Shown piece after piece: positions 15,493-22,086 of a stretch of 38,690 bases of DNA (the stretch's first letter is position 1; every line of letters begins with the position of its first letter). This stretch comes from JANOAR01 sp031411235 (GTDB taxonomy: Bacteria; Verrucomicrobiota; Verrucomicrobiia; Verrucomicrobiales; Verrucomicrobiaceae): positions 1-38,690 of the forward strand of contig JANOAR010000036.1 in assembly GCA_031411235.1 (NCBI GenBank), written 5' to 3'. A model generated the notes under the pieces. It made no database searches. It had not been told where the DNA came from and saw only the letters and a list, made by a program, of their open reading frames with translations. The position numbers and the translations under genes were made by a program.

Positions 15493-16499
15493 GGCTTGGT
15501 GTCTTTGCCGAGCAGCAAGGCGTTCGGGCTTTGTTTGAGGTCGTTGGCGAGTTCTTTGATGGCTCGTGAAGCGCGCTCGGCTTCCTCGAGTACGTTTTGC
15601 AGGCGCATGAGTACTGGAGCGCGAGGGTTGGTGACCTTGGAGATGTCGGCGGAGGCATCTTCGACTTTGGCTAGCGCGGCGGTGGCCTTTTGCATGATCT
15701 CCTCCAAGTCCTTGAGCAGCGGGTCAATGCCTTGGTTGGCCTTCTTCGACATCTCGTCAAAACTCATCAGTGCCTCGTCCAGACTGTCGATGGCCTTGCC
15801 AAGCTTTTTATTACTGGTGAGTGTATGCACGTCGGCGGTGATGCCGACGATGTTGTCATTGATCTGCTTCAGGTTCAGCGCGGCGATCTGGGTCTTGGCG
15901 TTGATCAGCACATCCCGCACCTCCTTCATGACACCTGCAAGATCGAGGCTATTGAACTTCTTCAAGCCATCGGCAATGCCTTTGATAAGGTCGTCTAACT
16001 CGGTTCCCAACGTCGGCACGTTGGGATGGGGGGAAGTAATTTCCGGCTTGTAGTCGAAGATGGGTGAATCGGGAATAAGATCGAACTCGATGTAGAGCTG
16101 CCCGGTGACAAGGCTCTGCTGCTTCATGCGGGCGCGGAGTCCATCGGCGACGGCTTTTTTCACGCCTGCTTCCGTGACGAAGTCGATGCTACCGCCAGCG
16201 GTCAAGCCGACATCGTGCAAGTCTTTGTCGGACAGTTCCACCACGACGGGGATGATTTTGCGGTTCTCCTTTTGGTCGATGATCACCTGGATGGAAGTAA
16301 CACGACCGATGCGCACACCACCGAAGCGAACTTCAGAGCCGACAAGCAAACCGTAGGCGCTCTTTTCGAAGTAGAGGATGATGGAACTGGACTTCTCAAA
16401 GAACTTGCCTGCACCCAAAAGCAAGAGCGCTGTGGCGACGAGCAGCAGGCCGACAAGGGTAAAGAGGCCGATGATTGTGGGGCTGGCTTTCTTGCTCAT
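15489..16499 (-). CDS. mlaD: MlaD-like MCE-domain protein
   Basis: A 336-residue inner-membrane-anchored protein. One N-terminal helix (about 8-31, IIGLFTLVGLLLVATALLLL) is followed by an MCE domain (about 40-120, IILYFEKSAYGLLVGSEVRF...GVRIGRVTSI). A long helical tail (about 150-320) has many Lys/Asp/Glu heptads. MCE proteins form hexameric rings that pass phospholipids across the periplasm; the long tail suggests a tube-like extension of the PqiB/LetB or Mce type rather than the short E. coli MlaD. It overlaps both neighbours by 4 bases. Confidence 0.88.
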   Translation of the reverse strand: MSKKASPTIIGLFTLVGLLLVATALLLLGAGKFFEKSSSIILYFEKSAYGLLVGSEVRFGGVRIGRVTSIQVIIDQKENRKIIPVVVELSDKDLHDVGLTAGGSIDFVTEAGVKKAVADGLRARMKQQSLVTGQLYIEFDLIPDSPIFDYKPEITSPHPNVPTLGTELDDLIKGIADGLKKFNSLDLAGVMKEVRDVLINAKTQIAALNLKQINDNIVGITADVHTLTSNKKLGKAIDSLDEALMSFDEMSKKANQGIDPLLKDLEEIMQKATAALAKVEDASADISKVTNPRAPVLMRLQNVLEEAERASRAIKELANDLKQSPNALLLGKDTKP

Positions 16500-17260
16500 G
16501 GCGTGGGTGATTCGGGGGTGTCGCCGCGATTGAGGAAGAGGCGCACAGCGGGATTGTCGGAGTGATCTCGGAGGTCACACGGCTTGCCGATGGCTCCCTG
16601 TGTCTTCGTGGCGGTGTCAAGGAAGATGGCTTTATTGGCGATGCTGAAGATGCTGGCTAGCTCGTGTGTGACGATGATGATGGTGGAGCCTTGGCTGTCG
16701 CGCAGGCCTAGGATGAGATCGTCCAATCGACGCGAACTGAGGGGATCGAGTCCCGAGCTGGGCTCATCCAAGAAGAGGATGTCAGGGTCAAGTGCCATGG
16801 CCCGCGCGATGCCCGCACGCTTCTTCATGCCACCGCTGATCTGCGCGGGATAGAAGTCCTCAAAGCCGGAAAGCCCCACCAGCGAAAGCTTGTAGGCCAC
16901 GAGGTCGCGCACGGTCGAGGCGGAGATGTTGCCTGACTCCTCCAAGGGCATAGAGATGTTTTCACCAAGCGTGAGCGACGACCACAGTGCCCCGGATTGA
17001 TACATGACGCCAAAGCGCCGCATGAAGGCACCGCGCTCGTCGGGATCGGTGGCGGTGAAGTCCTCGTCACCATAGAGGATGGAGCCCTTCGCTGGCTCCT
17101 GAAGGCCGATGAGATGGCGTAGCAGCGTGCTTTTGCCGCAACCGCTGCCGCCCATGATGACGAAGATGTCCTTGTCCTCGATTTCGAAATTGAGGTCATG
17201 CATGACCACGAGATCGCCATAGGCCATGGTCAGCTCGCGCACTGTGATTTTGGCAGCCAT
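16496..17260 (-). CDS. mlaF: MlaF-like ABC transporter ATPase
   Basis: A 254-residue ATP-binding subunit. Walker A is GGSGCGKST (37-45), the signature is SGGMKKR (142-148), Walker B is ILFLDE (161-166), and the H-loop histidine is H199 (IIVTHE). The SGGMKKR form of the signature, in place of the more usual SGGQxQR, is characteristic of the MlaF/Mkl branch that drives MCE lipid transport. It lies between permease and MCE protein: 2 bases after the mlaE-like stop, and overlapping the mlaD-like start by 4. Confidence 0.92.
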   Translation of the reverse strand: MAAKITVRELTMAYGDLVVMHDLNFEIEDKDIFVIMGGSGCGKSTLLRHLIGLQEPAKGSILYGDEDFTATDPDERGAFMRRFGVMYQSGALWSSLTLGENISMPLEESGNISASTVRDLVAYKLSLVGLSGFEDFYPAQISGGMKKRAGIARAMALDPDILFLDEPSSGLDPLSSRRLDDLILGLRDSQGSTIIIVTHELASIFSIANKAIFLDTATKTQGAIGKPCDLRDHSDNPAVRLFLNRGDTPESPTP

Positions 17261-17262
17261 GA

Positions 17263-18396
17263 TTAGATTTCGAGCAAGGTGAAGATCGCGGCGAAGGCAG
17301 AGTCTAGCACCACCACCGCCGTGATGGACGCGACGACAGCGCGCGTGGTGGCCTCCCCAACCGCCGCAGATGATTTGCCAGCCTGCATCCCCATCATGCA
17401 GCCGCTGACGGCGATGGCGACGCCAAAGAAGACGCTCTTGATGACACCCAATGAGGAGTTCGTCAGATCCAGCGAGGTGAGAGTCTCATTCCAATACAGC
17501 TCTGGCGGAATGCCCACGAATGATCCCACCACCATGCCGCCGAAGATGCCGATGATGTTCGAATAGACGGTCAGCAAAGGCATCATCATCACCAGCGCCA
17601 GTAGCCGTGGCAGCACGAGAAAGTCGAAGGGGTTGAAGCCAAAGGTGCGCAGTGCATCAATCTCCTCATTGGCCTTCATGCTGCCGATGTGTGCCGCGAA
17701 AGCCGCGCCCGTGCGACCACTCATGATGATGGCTGTCATGACCACGCCCATCTCGCGAACCATCGCAATGCCGACGAGATCAGCGACGAACAGATTGGCC
17801 CCGAAGTGCGTGAGCTGCACATTCCCCACGAAGGCCAGAATGAGACCAATGAGGAAACTGATGAGCGCGACAATTGGCAACGCCTCCACCCCGCATTGCT
17901 GCAAGGTCATCCAAAAGTCCGGCGAACGAAAACGAGCACGCCCCGTGCAGAATCGTGCCAGCGAGAGCACCGTGAGTCCGGCAAACTCAAGGAGTGCCTG
18001 GATGCTTATCGATAACTTCAAAGTTAGACTGCCTAATTTGTCGATAGCTGACGCAGCAGCCGTTGGCAGCTTGGTTTCGCTTTCTTCCGGTACAGCGAGA
18101 GCCAGCTCCAGCAAGCCACGCAAGTTATCGGGCAAACCCTCCAGAGGCGGAAGTTCCTTCTTATCTTTTGCGGCCGTGGTGACGGTGCGGAAATGCGCGA
18201 GCAGGAATGCAGGCAACGTGGAGTCATAGGCACCCAGCGCATCCAGATGGTAATGGGCGGGGAATCGGTCGGGAGTCTTCCCTGTGATCTTCACCGCAGA
18301 GCCATCGCGTCGCCAATCGCCAGAGACTTCCAGGGTCACATCATCCCCGTCTTGATGCCAGACAGCGATGGGTGGAGGATGAGGCGGCGTTGTCAT
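17263..18396 (-). CDS. mlaE: MlaE-like permease with N-terminal STAS-like domain
   Basis: A 377-residue fusion. Residues 1 to about 120 form a soluble region resembling a STAS domain (VTLEVSGDWRRDGSAV...YDSTLPAFLLAHFR). The MlaE permease follows (about 125-377), with VEALPIVALISFLIGLILAF, MVREMGVVMTAIIMSGRTGAAFAA, the EEIDALRTFG coupling-loop motif and five or six helices. In E. coli the STAS protein MlaB is separate; here the fusion makes a separate mlaB unnecessary. It is the first gene of the four-gene operon, divergent from acetate kinase. Confidence 0.9.
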   Translation of the reverse strand: MTTPPHPPPIAVWHQDGDDVTLEVSGDWRRDGSAVKITGKTPDRFPAHYHLDALGAYDSTLPAFLLAHFRTVTTAAKDKKELPPLEGLPDNLRGLLELALAVPEESETKLPTAAASAIDKLGSLTLKLSISIQALLEFAGLTVLSLARFCTGRARFRSPDFWMTLQQCGVEALPIVALISFLIGLILAFVGNVQLTHFGANLFVADLVGIAMVREMGVVMTAIIMSGRTGAAFAAHIGSMKANEEIDALRTFGFNPFDFLVLPRLLALVMMMPLLTVYSNIIGIFGGMVVGSFVGIPPELYWNETLTSLDLTNSSLGVIKSVFFGVAIAVSGCMMGMQAGKSSAAVGEATTRAVVASITAVVVLDSAFAAIFTLLEI

Positions 18397-18501
18397 CCAA
18401 GGGGGCTGGGGATGGAATCACGATGACAGGAAATACGGCCAAAGGATCGCCTGCCACTCGCGCTCGCGCCATGGGGTGAAACCCTGCCTTCCCTGCCTTG
18501 T

Positions 18502-18522
18502 CGGGTAACACCCCATAGCATC
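18502..18522. promoter_or_regulatory. Candidate shared operator, copy 1 (upstream of ackA)
   Basis: GGGTAACACCCCAT followed by AGCATC, 67 bases before the acetate kinase ATG. The core is an inverted repeat GGGT-N3-ACCC. With copy 3 (20745-20765) it agrees at 19 of 21 positions. Function is inferred from recurrence and position. Confidence 0.45.
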
Positions 18523-18589
18523 GGCAGCCATGCAGCAGCTAAAGCTTGAGCAGGGCAAGACCAGTCCGCAGATCCAGTCTCGCACTCAC

Positions 18590-19801
18590 ATGAATCCATC
18601 CCCCCGAATCCTCACCATCAACGGCGGTTCATCCAGCATCAGGTTCGCGCTCTATCAGGCTGATGAATCGTTGAAGCTCGGGCTCTATGGCAAGATCGAC
18701 CGCATAGGTCTTAGCGGCACGACACTGACCTTCCACGATAACTTTGGGGTAGAGCACAACAGCCAGCACATCACTGCTGCCGATCATCCAGCGGCAGTCG
18801 CCTACTTGATGGACTGGCTCGAAGCGCAGGACGGGTTTGCTTCGATCACAGCCGTGGGCCACCGCGTAGTGCATGGCATGAAGCATTCGGAGCCGGAGCG
18901 GATCACACAAGAGCTGCTAGCTGAACTGCACGGCATCCTGCCTTACGACCCGGAGCACCTGCCGCTGGAGATCAAGCTGATCGAGGTCTTCCACCAGCGG
19001 CATCCGCAAGTGCCACAGGTAGCCTGCTTTGACACCGCGTTTCACAGCGCCATGCCGCGAGTGGCGAAGCTGCTGCCCATCCCGCGCCGTTATGAGGCAA
19101 AGGGCGTGCAGCGCTACGGCTTTCATGGCTTGTCCTATGCCTATCTCATGGAGGAACTTGCACGCCTTGGCGATGCGACAGCGACGCAAGGCCGAGTGAT
19201 CCTCGCGCATCTTGGCAATGGTGCCAGCATGGCCGCCGTGTGCGATGGCAAGAGCATCGACACGAGCATGGGTTTCACCCCGACTGGGGGATTGGTGATG
19301 AGCACGCGCTCGGGCGATCTGGATCCTGGATTGCTGAATTATCTGGCTACCACCGAAGATTTGTCGGCTACAGAATTGAATCACATGATGAATCATGAAT
19401 CAGGCTTGCTAGGCGTCTCCGAAACCAGCTCAGACATGCGCGACTTATTGGCAAATGAAGCCAGGGATGTGCGTGCCGCAGAAGCCGTTGCGCTGTTCTG
19501 TTATCAGGCGAAGAAATGGATTGGCTCCTTCGCTGCGGCGCTCGGTGGCTTGGACACGCTCGTCTTTGCCGGAGGCATTGGCGAGAACTGCCCATCCATT
19601 CGAGATCGTATCTGCAAGGGGTTAGAGTTCCTCGGCATTGCGCTGGATGAGTCGCGCAACTTGGAGGCCAAGGCGTTGATCTCCGCTGATGGCGGCAGAG
19701 TAAAAGTGTGCGTCATACGCACGGATGAAGAACTCATGATAGCTCGTTCGGTATATCGCTTGCTAAGTCTAAACGTCGGGAAGGTATTATTGAGCAATTA
19801 G
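18590..19801 (+). CDS. ackA: Acetate kinase
   Basis: A 403-residue enzyme of normal family length. It interconverts acetyl phosphate + ADP and acetate + ATP. Visible motifs: ILTINGGSSSIRFAL (phosphate-binding N-terminus; the usual Cys of NCGSSS is Gly12), HRVVHG (R92), FDTAFHSAMP (catalytic D148), RYGFHG (H179), AHLGNGAS, DTSMGFTPTGGLVMSTRSGD and VFAGGIGEN. The ATG at 18590 starts the conserved N-terminus; the frame is open to 18530 but adds a non-family leader. It is the first gene of the phosphoketolase cluster and supplies the ATP-yielding second step after phosphoketolase. A candidate operator lies upstream. Confidence 0.93.
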   Translation: MNPSPRILTINGGSSSIRFALYQADESLKLGLYGKIDRIGLSGTTLTFHDNFGVEHNSQHITAADHPAAVAYLMDWLEAQDGFASITAVGHRVVHGMKHSEPERITQELLAELHGILPYDPEHLPLEIKLIEVFHQRHPQVPQVACFDTAFHSAMPRVAKLLPIPRRYEAKGVQRYGFHGLSYAYLMEELARLGDATATQGRVILAHLGNGASMAAVCDGKSIDTSMGFTPTGGLVMSTRSGDLDPGLLNYLATTEDLSATELNHMMNHESGLLGVSETSSDMRDLLANEARDVRAAEAVALFCYQAKKWIGSFAAALGGLDTLVFAGGIGENCPSIRDRICKGLEFLGIALDESRNLEAKALISADGGRVKVCVIRTDEELMIARSVYRLLSLNVGKVLLSN

Positions 19802-19841
19802 ATCGAACGTGGAATTTCATTCTACGCTCTGCGGCAACAGT

Positions 19842-19857
19842 GGGTGTTACACCCCAT
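19842..19857. promoter_or_regulatory. Candidate shared operator, copy 2 (upstream of PRC-barrel gene)
   Basis: GGGTGTTACACCCCAT contains a perfect inverted repeat, GGGTGT-T-ACACCC. It lies in the 188-base gap between ackA and the PRC-barrel gene, 132 bases before the latter's ATG, and shares TTACACCCCAT with copy 3. The rest of the gap holds nothing else I can identify. Confidence 0.45.
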
Positions 19858-19989
19858 ATCGGTTTTGGTATCGCTGCACGAGCCTCGGTTGCTGACCATC
19901 ATGTCGATCATGTTGGGTGGCTGCGCTTAAACTCGCTTTGAGACAGAGCTCTGATTACGAATTCACAAACACAAAACCTCAACAACATC

Positions 19990-20736
19990 ATGACGCTAAG
20001 CACTGTAAAATCACTCAACGGCTACAATCTAGAATGCCTTGATGGCGAAATTGGCAAAGCTCGGGAGTTTTACTTCGATGACCGACATTGGACTATCCGC
20101 TATCTAGTTGTCGATACGGGTAATTGGCTGACGGGTAGGCAGGTTCTGATCTCTCCGTATGCCTTGGTAGGCGTGATGGAGGAGGATAAGCAGATTGTCG
20201 TCAACCTGACCAAGCAGCAGATTGAAGACAGTCCTGCCCTGACCACGGATAAGCCCGTCTCACTTCAATACGAAGACGACTACTACGGCTACTATGGCTG
20301 GCCGACGTATTGGAGCGGTCCTGAAATGTGGGGCACATTTCCTTACATCATGCGTGATCGTGAGCAGCACAGGGATATCGCTAAAGGCGAGAAGGTGTGG
20401 GACCCACATCTCCGTAGCACGCGCGAGGTCAGTGGGTATGATGTTCAATCTACTGATGGTGAGATTGGTCACGTCGAAGATTTTGTTATCGACGATGAAA
20501 CCTGGGCGATTCGCTATCTCGTGATTGCAACGCGGAATTGGTTGCCCGGTAAAAAGGTTCTTGTCTCACCGCACTGGATTAAGCATGTAAGTTGGGGTGA
20601 AGCAAAGGTGATTGTCGATCTTACCCAAGAAGCCATCAAGAATTCGCCAGAATTCACTAAAGCCTCGCTGATAACGCGGGCATACGAAATGGATTTGCAC
20701 CGCCATTACAAGCGCCAGGAATACTGGGGCGAGTGA
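19990..20736 (+). CDS. Double PRC-barrel domain protein
   Basis: A 248-residue soluble protein with two PRC-barrel domains, about 1-75 and 135-215. Both show the pattern 'G-[YE]-x-[VL]-x-x-x-D-G-E-I-G-x-x-x-[DE]-F...W-x-I-R-Y-L-V' (ECLDGEIGKAREFYFDD, QSTDGEIGHVEDFVIDD) followed by 'NWL-x-G-[RK]-x-V-L-[IV]-S-P'. A Tyr/Trp/Gly-rich linker joins them (DDYYGYYGWPTYWSG). PRC barrels are small beta-barrels used as protein or RNA docking modules; free-standing tandem ones are often found among stress-induced genes. The two copies indicate an internal duplication. Its exact role is unknown. Confidence 0.85.
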   Translation: MTLSTVKSLNGYNLECLDGEIGKAREFYFDDRHWTIRYLVVDTGNWLTGRQVLISPYALVGVMEEDKQIVVNLTKQQIEDSPALTTDKPVSLQYEDDYYGYYGWPTYWSGPEMWGTFPYIMRDREQHRDIAKGEKVWDPHLRSTREVSGYDVQSTDGEIGHVEDFVIDDETWAIRYLVIATRNWLPGKKVLVSPHWIKHVSWGEAKVIVDLTQEAIKNSPEFTKASLITRAYEMDLHRHYKRQEYWGE

Positions 20737-20744
20737 TCCGAGGT

Positions 20745-20765
20745 CGGGTTACACCCCATCGCATC
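20745..20765. promoter_or_regulatory. Candidate shared operator, copy 3 (upstream of DUF2934-like gene)
   Basis: GGGTTACACCCCAT followed by CGCATC, starting just after the PRC-barrel stop and 49 bases before the next ATG. GGGT-N3-ACCC core as in copy 1. Confidence 0.45.
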
Positions 20766-20813
20766 CCTGCTTTCACCGGGCCTATAACTGAAGCTGTGAA
20801 TACGCATCTACTC

Positions 20814-21038
20814 ATGGAAAAATCATCGGCTGGAATTCCAGTCCACGGCTGCATGGTATCTCGCAAGCAATTGCGAGAACGTGCAGTAGAACTTGCGGGC
20901 GGCGACGGTCGTGCCCCGCAGGACGCGTTAAAATGCGATTGGGAACAGGCCAAACATGAATTGCTGGATGAGCCGGATACGTCCTCAAATGACGAGATTA
21001 CTCCAAACGATGAGTTTGGACAAATATCTTTGCCTTGA
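20814..21038 (+). CDS. Small DUF2934-like protein
   Basis: A 74-residue acidic protein. The segment RKQLRERAVELAGGDGRAPQDALKCDWEQAKHEL resembles DUF2934, whose core is an 'R-A-x-E-L-x-x-x-x-G-R-x-x-x-x-x-x-x-D-W-x-x-A-x-x-E-L' helix pair. The start at 20814 is preferred over the longer frame, which would overlap the PRC-barrel gene and the candidate operator. Small DUF2934 proteins are often found near stress and carbon-flux genes; no function is established. The match is by pattern only and is moderate. Confidence 0.6.
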   Translation: MEKSSAGIPVHGCMVSRKQLRERAVELAGGDGRAPQDALKCDWEQAKHELLDEPDTSSNDEITPNDEFGQISLP

Positions 21039-21091
21039 ACGGATCGTGCGGGCTTACAACAATTACTTCCATAATCTTAAAATAATCAAAT

Positions 21092-21301
21092 ATGAAAGAT
21101 CACATTTATAAACTCACTGAACTAACAGGAACATCCACCACTTCTATTGAGGACGCGGTGGATAAAGCTATCAAACATGCACACAAAACTCTGAAGAGTA
21201 TGTGCTGCTTCCAGGTCATTGAGACGCGCGGAAGCATTGACAATGGGAAAGTTGAGCGCTGGCAAGTGACGATCAAAGTCGGTCACACTTTGCCGGAATG
21301 A
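21092..21301 (+). CDS. Dodecin with altered flavin-binding position
   Basis: A 69-residue protein matching dodecin along its length (YKLTELTGTSTTSIEDAVDK, then TLKSMCCFQVIETRGSI and the closing QVTIKVG strand). Dodecins form 12-subunit hollow shells that store flavins (FMN, riboflavin). The tryptophan that stacks on the flavin is expected at residue 39 (family pattern L-x-W-F-x-V-V-E-T-R-G); here it is Cys39, next to Cys38. The flavin-contacting Gln is kept (Gln58, WQVTIK). The fold is therefore intact but the ligand site is changed. It sits 53 bases after the DUF2934-like gene, within the phosphoketolase cluster. Confidence 0.9.
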   Translation: MKDHIYKLTELTGTSTTSIEDAVDKAIKHAHKTLKSMCCFQVIETRGSIDNGKVERWQVTIKVGHTLPE

Positions 21302-21355
21302 TCCGATGCTCATAGACTCACTTCATTTCAACTCGACCCGAAACACATTTCATCA

Positions 21356-22072
21356 ATGAACACGACAAACGATACGACAACTCATATTCTGGCTCGCTTG
21401 GAGGTGGGCCTTTGCACGGATTCGGAACGTCTTCTGGCCTTGGATAAGGAGATGTCCGCCACATTGCAATGCGCCCGAGACCTCGGGTCAAAACAGCTAT
21501 TTCCGGCTAACTGGAACAGCCAATGGCAATTGCATTGGGATGATGCCGAAGATATTTTGCAGCCGATCAGAAGGCTTGTGCATGAGATGGATTACTCGAT
21601 CAAGAGCGATGGTGGCGACCGTCTCGCGGAAGCGATGGGAGCCTGGGATGCGATTCAATTGGAGGATGCCAAGTTAGTCATCGCGTTCGCTGCGATTCGC
21701 GAGCAAGCGAGTGGGCTCAGCGCCGATGTCCGCAGCGATTGGAACATACTGGCCCGGGCGCTGGAATCACAGTTGGAAACCATTCATGCCTGCGCTCAGG
21801 CCATGCGGATCAAGCTGGAACTATTGAAGGAGCACTCCAAGGAAGAGGTGGATAGGCTGGTGCAGGGCGTTCTCTGCAAACTCCCGAGTCAGACGGATGC
21901 GGACAGGATGAACAGGGAAATGTATGAGCAAGAACTGGATGCAGCGGCCATCGCTATTGAGCAGGAGCAGCATCAGCCTGGCGGTTTCATGGATACTCTC
22001 AAGGCGATGTTCATGTGGATCGAGGCACCTGAGGAGCGTGTGCGCAAAAACCTTTCTCTTCAGGTTATCTAG
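21356..22072 (+). CDS. Hypothetical helical protein in phosphoketolase cluster
   Basis: I do not recognise this 238-residue protein. It has no signal peptide or membrane segment and is predicted almost entirely helical, with charged amphipathic stretches (DERLLALDKEMSATLQ-like, QLEDAKLVIAFAAIREQ, LKEHSKEEVDRLVQG). Tryptophans occur at NWNSQWQLHWDDAED. The N-terminus is Thr/Asn-rich and probably flexible. It begins 54 bases after dodecin and ends 14 bases before phosphoketolase, so it is very likely translated from the same message. A regulatory or scaffolding partner of phosphoketolase is a reasonable guess, not more. Confidence 0.7.
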   Translation: MNTTNDTTTHILARLEVGLCTDSERLLALDKEMSATLQCARDLGSKQLFPANWNSQWQLHWDDAEDILQPIRRLVHEMDYSIKSDGGDRLAEAMGAWDAIQLEDAKLVIAFAAIREQASGLSADVRSDWNILARALESQLETIHACAQAMRIKLELLKEHSKEEVDRLVQGVLCKLPSQTDADRMNREMYEQELDAAAIAIEQEQHQPGGFMDTLKAMFMWIEAPEERVRKNLSLQVI

Positions 22073-22086
22073 TTCTGAGTATTCCC

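Noticed and set aside
14794..16053. 419-codon open frame on the plus strand
   Set aside because: Antisense to the PqiC-like and MlaD-like genes, which overlap by 4 bases in a coherent operon.
20733..20813. Upstream extension of the DUF2934-like gene
   Set aside because: It would overlap the PRC-barrel stop and the candidate operator; the 20814 start is simpler.
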